From Branchiostoma floridae (taxonomy: Eukaryota > Chordata > Leptocardii > Amphioxiformes > Branchiostomatidae), in contig NC_049981.1 in assembly GCF_000003815.2 (NCBI RefSeq), forward strand, positions 33,169,318-33,233,317: a DNA stretch of 64,000 bases, given 5' to 3'. The notes under the pieces are model-generated. The model had not been told where the DNA came from, searched no databases, and worked only from the letters and a program-made list of their open reading frames with translations. The translations under genes and the position numbers were made by a program. Positions 1 to 10,289 of the stretch are shown in pieces. Position 1 is the stretch's first letter; each line of letters opens with the position of its first letter.

Positions 1-39
1 TTTAAGGGAGAGTAACCAGTAGATGAAGATAAAATAGAC

Positions 40-225
40 ATTGTTGTTGTTTACGAGTTGTTTTCCGGCTTTTTTCGGGTTCTGATAGGTTTTTCATGAT
101 TGCTTTGACATTTTTTAGGTGGCTTCGAGTTGTTTTCGGTATTTACCGAGTTGTTTTCGGTTGTTTTCGAGTATATTTCAAGTTGTTTTCGGGTTGTTTT
201 CGGTTGTTTTCGGTATTTAGTGAGA
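40..225. repeat. Degenerate short tandem repeat in gene A intron
   Basis: This is a run of imperfect GAGTTGTTTTCGGT-like units (about 14 bp). It lies downstream of the CARD exon on the minus strand, in the intron before the missing Roc exon. It is not seen in the equivalent intron of B or C. Confidence 0.7.
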
Positions 226-320
226 CCGCGCAACATTGAGTGAAAAATTACTTATTGTCTATCAATAGTATATTGTGTATTGATATCTAGAAAATAACAT
301 AAGATCCTAGTTCTGCCTAC

Positions 321-561
321 CTTGATTTTGCTGTGTGAAATGTCCCCCCTGTGCGGTTTGTTGACCAGGTTGTGCCGCCTGCTGTTCCCCGATGCCGAAG
401 AACCGCTCCCGGTGCCGCTCCCGTTCCTCCATCTCCTCCGCCAGGAAGTCCTGTCCTTCCTCCCGCAGGACCCGCGCTAACCAGTCGTACGGCTCCTGAC
501 GCCTCCTGTCCCGCAGCATCATTACCAACCGCTCCCCCCTGCTTACTGGTGTCGGCTTCTC
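321..561 (-). CDS. Gene A exon 4: CARD C-terminal half and Gln-rich tail
   Basis: The exon starts after a CCCTCCCCCAG acceptor and ends CAAG before GTAGGC. It encodes RGERLVMML, RQEPYDWLARVLREEGQDFL and AEEMEE, which match CARD helices 4-6 ('R..kL+.LL..+g..a+..f...L+e.gq..La..L'). A Gln/Ala-rich tail (GEQQAAQPGQQTAQ) leads to the Roc exon. Splitting a CARD across two exons is seen in all three copies here. Confidence 0.75.
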
Positions 562-3500
562 CTGGGGGAGGGAACATCGGCAGGGGTGGTTTCATATACT
601 TTTGTATTTTCATCCTTTATCTGTGCCTGTTAGGTTTTAATCCTGGAGGGAGGGAACATCGGCAGGTGTAGCGAGACAGGAGACAGGAGTGAACAGGAGT
701 GGAGAAGAGCGTATCCAAGATCATCCAAAGCTATTACAAACTTTACAACTGGGAGGTACTAACTGTGGGGCGAGCTCAGGAGACAGGCGGTGCTAGGTAT
801 GGCGTTCAATACAACATAATGCAACAACAGGAGCTCCTTTTGTATACCTAACTTTTATATAGATGAATACAACTTATAACAAGAGTTCGTAGACCTCAGG
901 CCTGCATGAAATGTATTGGGTTTCTGTAGACCTATTGTGTATTTTTGCCTTTTTGTCTGTGGTACGTGGTTGGAAAAATGAGCTTTTTACCGTGTTGGTT
1001 GTGCACCATGCAAAAGTCTGACTCTGAAATTCCATTTTCTGAATTTGTAAGTTTGCACATGGGTGAACATTACTTATTTTGGATTTCTTAAGTATGTAAC
1101 CAACCACAGTACTTTGAAGTTGTTGAGACGCTACCTTTTTTTGTCTCAGATGGCCCATGCACATGTACTTACTCTGTCACATGATATACTAATATCTTCC
1201 TATTTCAATGTACTGACCTAATGCAGCTGCTAAGTCTCCTTGGTTTGTGTTCTTCCAATGATATTCATTAAAGATTTATTTCTGGGGTGTTATTCACTTG
1301 ACATCGGAATGTTACTTGCATAATTTGACCAATGATACTTTTATCTGTAGTTCCATAGACATTAGACAATATGAATAGTGGTAGCCCCCATGCAGCAGCA
1401 ACAGTTAGTCCCCAGGGTGGTATGATATTTTCATTCAATCCATCCAACCCAAACCTAAATCTCCTGTAGTATCTAAGCCAAATTTAACAGCACAATTTAC
1501 TATGAAAAATGTCCTTGTCAATCCCATTTATAGATGGCAAGCTGCTGGCAATGGAAGCTTTGAAAAGTTCAGAAGCTGTTGTAGTCAGAGCAAACACCCA
1601 GCAAACATCCCCGCAAACCAATGAGCAGTTGCTTAGAAGGGGAATTTCATCATATATTTGCCGCGACAAAATGCAACAAACGATACTGAATTCAAAACAG
1701 AACAAAGCTAAGCCTCCGCCACTTAACCCTGCCTGTACCATAGATTAAGCAGGCCCAAAAACCAAGCGAATATGACTAGCCCAAAACAACAAATTACCTG
1801 TATACAGTATGGAAATGGCATTACCAAAGAAACAAAAAGAAACACAGGACAAATCATACACATACCTTTCTCTTATGCCCACACTCTATACAGTTCTCCT
1901 CCACATTAGAAAATTGCATCTTCTTCTGTTTAAGTTCAAGTTCAACCATGATTGCCAACAGGGTAAAGGAACTTGTACCGGAACTTAAAACTCAGTACTA
2001 TACAGCTCTAGAAACACCACAAAGAGTAATAAGCAAACTCCAATTATACCTGACCAACAGATATATAATCTTGTACACTCCCGTCATCTGGCAAACTGTC
2101 AGTGCCACAAAGTAACCTGATACATTGAAGGTGGCCCAGGCCAGATGATGGTTCTACACCCAACCATAATCTGTTTTTAAAACCAAGCAGATATTGGGAG
2201 GATGCCCCAACCACACAAAAACAGGGTCAACCTATACAGTATCAAGTTCAAGCACTAGGAGGCCCAAAATCAAACCTGACCACCAGGACACCACAAACAA
2301 CTCACGTACCAAATAGCAACACAATGGTACCTTGCGTTCCGGAGATACAGCGCACGCCCCATGCCCGCACAAAAGGTAACCTAAAATGTCAAGTTCAAGC
2401 ACCAAGGGCGCCCAAATCAAAATTGAGCATTATTCAGCCACCGCCGACACATGTGCCAAATATCATCGCGCCAGCACCAGCCGTTCAGAAGATATAACTC
2501 CGGAAACACCCCTCCCGGACACAAAATTCGACCTGCCGGGTCAAGTTCAAACGCGACAAGGCCCAAAGTCAATCCTAGGCAACAGGCAACAACCCCCCAC
2601 CCATGCACCAAAAATCGTCGCAATCGCGCGTATCGTTCCGGACACACAGCGCCAAAAGTGCCCAAAAAACACCAAAAATGCCACCTGCAATGTCAAGTTC
2701 AAACGCCAGGAGGCCCAAAATCAAACCTAAGTGTTAGGCTACCACCCCCAACCCACGTACCAAAAATCGTCGTGCTCGCACCATCCGTTCACGAGATACA
2801 GCGCCCTACATCCCCGGCTACCGAAAAGTTTCCACCAGCATCAAAACCATACCTGCATACATGCAGGTAATGACTTTCACCTTTTATGGCAGAAGAGACG
2901 GATCTATGCACACGTGTCATACCAGTACAATGCACACCTTAGGCGCTAATAATGGACGCCTTTGCGTTTACTTGATATGGTAAGAGTAGAAACATATCAT
3001 GACACATGGTGTTGTGTGTTGGGAACCTCCGAAACAAAACTTATTCAGAGTTTTCGTCAGAAGTGTGTGCTGCCGCGGAACATGTAGTGAAATTTTGTTG
3101 AATACAAATTAGGACGGGCATATTGAAATCCAATAACACTGTATGAATGTGAAGTGCAGGTGGCAGTGATGTTGTTATCCAAACTCTGACAACTGTAGCT
3201 TCCATCCTGTACCTTACCTGGATATCCCGGACCTCAGCCGGACTCAGCTGGTTCTCCTGCTCCAGCCGTGTGAGAACAGCTTGGAGGTTCATGTTGTCAG
3301 CCAGGAACGTACTAGTCTCGTGCAAGGCCTGCCGGCACGGCCACCTCAGTTCACCTGTGGAGATGGACAGACAAACGGCACACGTCAGTCTAACGGGGTC
3401 GGTCTATATGTATGTTAGGGACACCGTGTTAATTCATAAAGTATCTGAATGTCTATCATTAATTACTACAATAAAATACATACACGACAATACTACATGT

Positions 3501-5263
3501 TCTTCAAACGAAACAAACGTAGCATCTATTCTGCAGGAGCAGCTATTATTATGTTGTAAGCCTTCAATCAGTGCAAAAAAGACGCTCCAAATTGCATTTC
3601 GGTTAAAAAGTTGTCCACATATTTAAGCAAAGACATCCCACATGTATTTCTCAGTGTTCATATGAGTGTGTAGATTTATGTTATAAGCAAGTAGTCTGTT
3701 CATTCTGGATTTGTTTCGCATTGTACACTGCGTTTCTTTGAGTATTTCATATCCCTAAATCTACATCTATTGTTATGTTTTTAGTTTAATTCTACCATGT
3801 CTTATACAATATACCTATGTTTGCCTTACATTGTACCTGTTTTACAAATGTTGCGAAATGAACCTTCACTTGACTATCAGATGAAAATGACTTAATTACA
3901 TCACAGTCCGCTGATTGCATTATGTAACAGCCATGATATGTCCATCCTCACCTGCTTGTCTGCAGAGCGCGTCACACACATCCCAGACGATGCCTCTCAT
4001 CTCACTGCTAACACCTCTGCTGGGCATCGTCTCCTCAACCCTGTCCCGCTGGACCCGCCTGGCCGGCGCCTCCAGGGTTGGGTACTGCCGGCTGACTAAC
4101 GTGCCGAACTCACGGAAGTCATCCTTGTTCTGATCCAGCCAAATGACGTATCGAGGCTTGTTGTTCCTCACGGCAGTTTCCAGTCCGACCGTGAGCGAGG
4201 ACTGGTCAGCAAGCAGGTGTCTGCTGATCACGGGCACGACAAGTTTCACGCTGCCGAGGGTCAGTGTGGACGTGAGCTGTGCGCGGCTGCCGTCACCAGG
4301 AGTGCCTGTGACCTGCTGACAGGAGATGGCTGTCTGGGGTAGGCTGTAGCTGCCAAGATCCATCAGCTGCTCCACCAGCCTCCTGACGAACTCCCCATCC
4401 TCTGCTGCGTGCAGGAGGACAACACAAGGACCTGGTAGGGAACAACAGGTTCACAATGTCAATATGTTTAATTCAAACATACTTCAAAAGTGCGAATATC
4501 TATATCTATATCATATCATATCATTGTTAAGAATGTGCCGTGCGTATAGAAACTAGGCCAGACAATATTGTTTAAAAGTTAACCTAACCAATCCTAGTAC
4601 CTATATGTAAGCTACTAATATAAGTAAAAGTACCTAAACCAGCCTGCAGGAATTTGCAAAAGTGAAAGTAAAATTGCACAATATAAAGGCTCATCCTGAG
4701 GGAAAATGGATACAATGTTGAAATCTCATTTACCGGTATTTATAATATGCTGATATATTAGTCATTAATGGTGAAATCAAGACATAATCAATACCACAAT
4801 GTAAAAGCTTGTCAATGACAGACGCAGTGTAAGCTCGGACCTAAAGCTATATAATAAGTTTGAAGACTATCAGCACTGGAAGATAAAATCCATTATCATA
4901 TAGCCAGGCGCCGCGGACCAATCAGAAGGCCCCGTTCCACGTTGGTTATGACGCCATCTACGTGTTACGGCGTCATGCGTCAGCAGAAAGGAATGCTTTG
5001 TACAGTGTGAAGTCCATGTTAGAGTTACATGGGGACCAAGTCTCTTGTGATGGTCCAGTTGCATTTAACAAGTAACATTATGAATCAACATCTTTGTTAG
5101 TATTTAAAGCCTTGAAACCGACCTTGATCCAAACATTATTACTGTTCACATTCCTTCAAATTTATTGAATATGTACAACTATTACTACGCTCACTCGGTG
5201 GTTTATTCGGTGGTTATCGCACCTGACCAGGGATTATCTCACCAATAACTCACCTGTGTCCAT
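321..5263 (-). CDS. Gene A (5' part only): TIR-CARD receptor of the array
   Basis: Spliced gene that runs off the left edge. Coding exons, 5' to 3' on the minus strand, are 5254-5263 (ATG GAC ACA G), 3952-4431 (TIR), 3218-3354 and 321-561 (CARD). All junctions are GT-AG and the phases fit (1, 1, 0, 1). The next exon by analogy with B and C, a Roc-COR GTPase, lies beyond position 1. The start is supported by the same ten-base first exon in genes B and C, a G at +4 of the ATG, and a conserved TGACGTCA just upstream. The visible part has no frameshift. I infer an intracellular innate-immune-type signalling protein. The gene name and its ligand are unknown. Confidence 0.8.
880..2868 (+). mobile_element. 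1,989-bp Helentron/Helitron2-like non-autonomous element, copy 1
   Basis: Comparison with gene B and C introns shows an insertion between CTTATA and ATGACT, in the intron between the two CARD exons of gene A. A second copy of the same length lies at 41473-43461. The right end is a perfect hairpin, ACCTGCATACATGCAGGT. The insertion lies between A and A (T/T on the other strand), with no target duplication or at most AA. The interior (2242-2860) has four degenerate ~150-bp tandem units, each starting TCAAGTTCAA. No transposase or Rep/helicase ORF is present. Hairpin, AA/TT target and internal tandem repeats fit non-autonomous Helentrons. The class is inferred; the insertion itself is seen directly. 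Confidence 0.7.
2242..2860. repeat. Four degenerate ~150-bp tandem repeats inside the element
   Basis: Units begin near 2242, 2388, 2540 and 2694 with TCAAGTTCAA followed by an AGG(A/C)GGCCCAAA-like block, then ACCAAA and CCGGA(G/C)ATACAGCGC-like blocks. The units have diverged from one another, but the array is nearly identical in the second element copy at 42830-43450. The array therefore predates the transposition of these copies. Confidence 0.7.
3218..3354 (-). CDS. Gene A exon 3: CARD, N-terminal half
   Basis: This 137-bp exon runs from phase 1 to phase 0. It encodes GELRWPCRQALHETSTFL, then NMNLQAVLTRLEQ and QLSPAEVRDIQ. The pattern of helices 1-3 (a Leu-rich helix, then 'L(T/S)PxEVxxIQ') is typical of CARD domains, and the domain continues in exon 321-561. 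Length and phase are the same in genes B and C. Confidence 0.75.
3650..3890 (+). repeat. Old retroposon 3' tail in gene A intron
   Basis: The sequence ends TTGCGAAATGAACCTTCACTTGACTATC. In B and C the same position reads GCGCAATAAA(C/T)... followed by repeated CTTGA units, a typical LINE or SINE 3' tail. It is shared by all three units, so it was inserted before the array was duplicated. Confidence 0.5.
3952..4431 (-). CDS. Gene A exon 2: TIR-like domain
   Basis: This 480-bp exon follows an acceptor ending CCTACCAG and ends GCAG before GTGAGG. It encodes a TIR-like fold: strand A CVVLLHAAEDGEFVRRL, strand D LVVPVISRHLL, a helix with the Glu of VGLETAV, and strand E YVIWLDQN. In TIR families the Glu in that helix is the NADase residue or its structural equivalent. 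The usual WC-x-x-E signature is absent, so enzymatic activity is uncertain. The reading frame is intact, unlike the same exon in gene B. Confidence 0.7.
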
Positions 5264-5276
5264 AGTGATTGACGGA

Positions 5277-5301
5277 TGACGTCATATAAGTGGTGACGTC
5301 A
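5277..5301. promoter_or_regulatory. CRE/ATF-type palindromes upstream of gene A start
   Basis: Two perfect TGACGTCA palindromes (5277-5284 and 5294-5301) lie 14 and 31 bp upstream of the gene A ATG, next to a TATATGACG context on the minus strand. The proximal site is conserved at the same distance in genes B and C. TGACGTCA is the full consensus for CREB/ATF bZIP factors. Promoter function is inferred from position and conservation. Confidence 0.45.
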
Positions 5302-6932
5302 GAACAGGAATTTCAGACTGCCGATCTGACAAGACGGACAGACGACATCCCGGACTGCGGAGTTATACTGGAGGGACAGGTAAACAGGACCGTTAACGAT
5401 GTCATTTTCTTTTTCCCTAAAAGTAGTGCCATGTAGGGTCAAAGGTGAAGTACTTTAGTGTGAGTTGCTCACTACGATAGCGCTTCGTCACGTGGAAAGT
5501 TCTGTCACATTTCTACTCACTCGATGAATATTGTTGACTTTACTTGGTAACAATGTTTGTACTTGTGTGATTATGGATCTGTCTTCGGAAAAGAACAGTC
5601 TATATATATAATATCATCAATCCATCCAAGTACAGCTGCCGACAAGCTATTTGAAAAAATCCCAATTTAACTTACAAAGGCGCTACTTACCTGGCTATGA
5701 ACGGTATATAGAGGCACCCAAGCAGACGTGGAGATGACTAACAAGTTTAGCTTGCTAACGAACGTTGTAAAGTCGTTAAATACGTCTCCAAACCCCAAAT
5801 AGATATATAAAGATTAAGGTTCACCCAAAGATACGCTAGTGGACTGAGAAGACTCTATTGTGCTCACTTCCGCATTAATTGTCACGTATAAAGCTTTGCC
5901 ATACAAGTAGACTGTTACACTTAGATGGACCCAAAGTCTTGAAATCTACCACTCTGACCTACCTTTTCTTTTTAGTTTCCTATTTCTCCATAATCGTTCA
6001 TATAAAGGTCCTTCTGGGGTTGGGATTATCGGTAAAACCGTTGACACGGAAGTAAGATGAGGTCGGTCTCATTAAACTGAAAGGGGTGTGCGTTTGTAAC
6101 GGCGTGTAATCAATACCCCTATATTGCACCGTAAGGTCAACTAATGTTCTGACAACTCATTAACGTCAATCTAAACCTAACGTTGTTTTTGTTAAGACTG
6201 TTTGAAATCTGTTGCACAGAAAACACCCTCGTATATGCCACACTTGGTTTCGTCCCTGTGCACGCCATTGGTAAACACCTGTCGCGCCATTAGCGGTCCG
6301 ACCTTTGTTCCGTGACGACACACCTGTGGTGACCTTGGGGTCAACCTACCAGAATTGCGGGGCGTTCTTTTGTTGCCGCAACCCTTGTAGTTTTGACGGT
6401 AGGTCCGAACGGCTGTCTTCAGTCGTTAATGCTGGCATGTTGAGATGTATACGGAGCGCAACAAACTGCTGGTGATACTGAGGATGCTCCGTTTAACCTG
6501 TGACGACAATAGAACACATTAAGCCTATACAAGATTCGCTGGTAGTGAGAATTGTGTTGATGAAAACTGATGATTTCATGAGGTAAACAATGCAAACAAG
6601 GAGCAAGAAACGCATCTGAATAGTTAATCAACATCTGTGGGTCTTGTCTTTTTTATCAACAGGTCTGCATTAATTTGTCACTACCTTTTGTTGTTTGATG
6701 TAATGCTCATGTACTCTAGAGATAAACGTACAAATACAACTCAAACACATCTTTGTGGTCAACAGTTCGTCCATTTTTCTTACCCTATTCGTGTTGCAAC
6801 AAACTCACACATCCCCCACATACACACGTACAAATACATCCAACCCAAACACTGCTGCAGTGGCGTTGTTAACGGAAGTTTATTTCCAAAGTTTTGGTAC
6901 ATGTGCCAGGGCAATTCCATCCCTGCTTCCAT

Positions 6933-7004
6933 GGGGGGGGGGGGGGGGGGGGCTATGTGAATGCAGTGTTCTTGTATACCGTATACAACACTGCATTCAC
7001 ATAG
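6933..7004. repeat. G20 tract followed by a near-perfect palindrome
   Basis: Twenty consecutive G residues (6933-6952) are followed directly by CTATGTGAATGCAGTGTT and its inverted copy ending at 7004, with arms of about 24 bp and a 3-nt bulge around GTATACCGTATAC. In the homologous regions near 25530 and 45280 only the right arm exists, so the left arm is an inverted duplication specific to this copy. Confidence 0.75.
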
Positions 7005-7267
7005 GCGACCACGGTACCACCTTAGAGTCTCCGGATGGTACGATCATGACCAAATTCCGATATTTGAGCTTTCAACTATCTCCATGCTTTTAAGTGAGCA
7101 GCTTTTTTAACAGAGCTGATGGAAGTCTGTGGCAAATGTTGACATCTTCAGAAAGTTTTACATATTAGCAGGACAATACTGAGTATATCCATTCACATTA
7201 AAATGGAACCTTACCTAAACATGGTATTTTTCAAAAGTTGTTCATTTAGTTAAAGGCGCGTTTTAAT

Positions 7268-8033
7268 GAACCCTTCCAGCCGAACGACATATCGAACAAA
7301 TAGAATCCCCTGTTCTATTTCGAATACTCGGTCACAAACAGCCCTTGTGGGACAGAAATGATCAAAGAAAAATGCTATGCCTTATTTGTTGAAGACTACA
7401 CCCGCTGAATATAGTTGTTTTGGGAATGGTAGATGATTACTTTGTTCGTAGACAGGATGCACATATAAAGCAATGTGCGTAGAAGAGACGGGACTCTGCA
7501 CTAGCGGACTTTGTAGTAGGGTCTTATGTTTGTCATGTGGTACAAGCTCCCTCTCCGTGAGTGACCGAGCTGCTTTCTTCTTAATTTGTTTTTTCTCCTG
7601 AGCATGTGTGCACATGCCATGTATGCAACAAACGCGGTAGAAAACCAGATATACGTACCCAGCTTTACACCTGCATCGACCGCATGTCAGAAACCGGGCA
7701 CTCTTGCCCACCAACAAGGTTATATTATGGAGCGCCTCCCGCTTCCGCTTTGACTGAAATTATATCGCCCTTACCGCAAATATATACGCCCCCTCCTCAA
7801 ACGACTGTACCCAGTGGATGTAGCCTTCCGCAAAGAATGCATAGCATTTTTCTTTCGCCCGTTCTGAAAGGATTTCAGGGCCCAAAAAGCTAAACCGAAG
7901 TCTGTCGGTATCCTCAGCTTAATAGCGGCGGCGGCCATGTTTTTGCAACTCGCGCCGTTTTTGACCGAGGTTTTGAAATAGAACCCGAGATCGAACAGGG
8001 GGCGGGGCTTATGGTGCTGGGCTGGAAGGGTCC
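7268..8033. mobile_element. 766-bp MITE-like DNA transposon with long inverted repeats
   Basis: It begins GAACCCTTCCAGCC and ends GGCTGGAAGGGTCC. Inner inverted blocks continue the arms (TGTTC..TATTTC..CTCGG and AAAAATGCTATGC/GCATAGCATTTTT). The homologous site near 25829 reads GTTTTAATTCCTTG without it, which proves an insertion, probably with an AT duplication. No transposase frame is present. The superfamily is not assigned. Confidence 0.75.
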
Positions 8034-10081
8034 ATTCCTTGTCGTTGCTTTTTTCAAGTTTATCATTAGCAATATGATTATTTAGGAAGCAGGGCTATTA
8101 ATTGACACATAAAAACTACCATATGAGACCTGCTTCAGAAAGCAAGAAAATGGTGTGGATTTCAATGGCTTCTGATAAAAACTCACCTCGTAGAAAACGA
8201 CGTCCTCTTGATAATAAGATAGGGCATTTTCTTATCTCTATGGATAATATTTCTTATCTATATGGATAATATTTCTTATCTCTATGGATAATACTGTGAT
8301 GCTGCTGACATAGATCCCGTCTGGTGTCTCAAAATGTTCTGATTTTTTGCCGACTGGGTGTGAAACGAGCAGAAAATCGCCCTGACAGCGACAGGCTTCA
8401 CCACGTCTGTGTTTATTACCAGGAACGTCGGTCTGAGATCTTCAGCTAAGTTGCGAAAACCCCGAATGTACGTTGTAACTGTTTGGCGTTGTTGTTTATT
8501 TGCGGTAGATTTGTTTAGATCGTGCTCGGCAAGTAACTTTGTTAGAGAGGGTTTGGATGAGTGATGCAGTCAGGTGAGTACTGACATCTCTTTTCGTAAC
8601 ACAGATTAAGAGTTATGACGCCCAACGTTAGATACGGGTGGGCAGATCAGATGTTGCAGAAAGTTATGATGTATAAACAGTGTGACTGTTTTTTCTTCTA
8701 CAATTTTCCTACTCGAAGTGAACCAAGTTATCGGCAATATTCACTATTTATACCCGGTGTTTTGTGTGATGTCTTTTATCACTGAAAACAAACATGGTTG
8801 TCCACGATTCTCTTAGTGTATCCGGTAGCCATGGCAACGGCAAATACCCGTTTTGTGCCTATATAAACAATTCTGTGAAACAGCTGACATAAACCCCGCC
8901 TGGTATCTAAAAATAAGTGTAATGGTTACTGACTGGGTTTGGGGAATCCATAGATTCACGTTTTCAGCGGCAGGTTGTTTAGCCTGTCTGACGTAACCGT
9001 TGAGTTTTCGTTACAAATCATCATGGAAGCATATGTGTGTGTTGGTAACGTTAGTAATCATAGTACAATCATGATGAACTTTCTTCCAACACAAAGGTAT
9101 AACGTTACAAGGATCAAAACCGGTTGTTGTTGAAAAAAATTGATCTCTGTTTATTTTTTATCATTGACAGTCTTCAATCCTGAGCACAAATAACATCGAG
9201 GAATGTCTTTCGTCAATAAATTGAAAATTTTCAACAATTGTTTGCCATTAGTTAGGAAGGGCGTGCGGAGTTCTGGAGCGGAAGGGTGTAGTGATGACAC
9301 GAGCAGAAGAAGAAGACAAGTTAGGTTATATTTTATGCAAAGACCCTTTGCCAACTTTCAAACATTTCCAGCCGCAGTGAATTGCCACACACCGTTTTTT
9401 TTAAAGTTCGAATGGAGTCCTGTTCTCTCACTTATCCGAGCAAAGGCAGAGAATACACAAAAACGGCGATCACACACAAACTGGAGTTTAATATGACATA
9501 TTGACATAAACATTTGGTCAAGCGTTTAGAGAGTTTAGGCTTAACTCAGATCCACAACTCGCATGGCAAATATTTGTGTTGTATCAAACAGCTTTGCAGG
9601 TCATTGGTTGTCATTTATAACCGATATATTAGCATGTTATATCTATAGGCTGTTATCGAAACACTTGTGGGACTGTTGGTGGTGTATGAGCCTACATGTT
9701 AATGACTTACAGTATAAAATTGATACATGACTTACAAAAAAATGGTTTTTGCACGAGCTGGCAAGTTGTTAAAGCATTTCTATGATCAACAAATGAAAGG
9801 TAAAAAGAAAGACTCTTAGTGACAAAACATTTGTTCCTTATCGAAAGCTTTCTTCCGCAACATGCAAATATCATTGTGAAAACACACAAGCATAATCATC
9901 ATACAGATTAGATGCCCACAACAACGTGATTCCTTGTGTCCATTATAACTGCATTGTTTCAGATAAACCTGTAGAATTAAACAGCAGCGTCATTACTGAT
10001 TCTGGTCATAAACTCTCACCATTGTTCTGAAAGTCTCTGCTCAGAGCGCTGGCATAGTGTCAGAGATGGGAGCCTACTGCA
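8034..10081. other. Intergenic region A-B, downstream of gene B; repeated modules
   Basis: No gene is supported. It holds copies of a dispersed ~120-bp module (near 8286-8410 and 8870-9000) marked by GCTGACATA and CCGTCTGGT. It also has a conserved stretch around 8540-8580 ending ATGCAGTCAG before GTGAGTAC, which looks like a plus-strand splice donor. The homologous segment downstream of gene C is 25840-27890. Confidence 0.5.
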
Positions 10082-10083
10082 TT

Positions 10084-10212
10084 ACATGGCATTAGTATTT
10101 ACAATTACATGACGTCAGCATTTACAATTACATGACGTCAGTATTTACTATTACATGGCGTCAGTATTTACAAGTACATAACGTCAGCATTTACAATTAC
10201 ATGACGTCAGTG
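10084..10212. repeat. 23-bp minisatellite carrying TGACGTCA, gene B 3' region
   Basis: Six units of the form ACATGACGTCAGTATTTACAATT lie just beyond the proposed gene B stop codon, within the presumed 3' UTR. Most units carry the CRE/ATF core. The gene C counterpart at 28470-28550 has about four units, so copy number varies between paralogues. Confidence 0.75.
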
Positions 10213-10233
10213 GTCTCTGGTGACGCCAGATCT

Positions 10234-10289
10234 TCAGTCCGAGTCATCAGCCTCAGCACCCCCGCCCTCCGCTTGGGCACTGCCGCCGT
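10234..10289 (-). CDS. Gene B proposed last exon: acidic tail
   Basis: Acceptor CCCCCGCACAG, then 56 bp encoding GGSAQAEGGGAEADDSD and a stop. The same 56-bp frame with one substitution exists for gene C at 28577-28632. The donor for gene B is hidden in the gap. An unspliced alternative would end the protein a few residues after the glycosyltransferase, as seen for C and D. Confidence 0.5.

Larger units (their letters stand above)
5264..7267. other. Intergenic region A-B, upstream of gene A
   Basis: No coding region is supported. The sequence is largely homologous to the regions upstream of genes B (22385-25330) and C (41145-46440), so the promoter side was duplicated together with the genes. 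It includes a 20-base G tract with an adjacent palindrome (listed separately). The open frames present are short and not conserved. Confidence 0.6.

Noticed and set aside
880-2868. LTR retrotransposon or retrovirus-like element
   Set aside because: No long terminal direct repeats, no pol motifs, no 4-6 bp target duplication. The hairpin end and AA target fit Helentrons better.
8380-9000. Possible minus-strand coding exons (frames with YIR..LAEDLRP and VRQ..QPAAEN) downstream of genes B, C and D
   Set aside because: Comparing the gene B and gene D copies by codon position gives about equal changes at positions 1, 2 and 3, so there is no sign of protein constraint.
9203-9496. Plus-strand frame MSFVNKLK.. 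also seen at 27114-27404
   Set aside because: The two copies differ by indels that change the frame part way, and no domain is recognisable. It is duplicated non-coding DNA.
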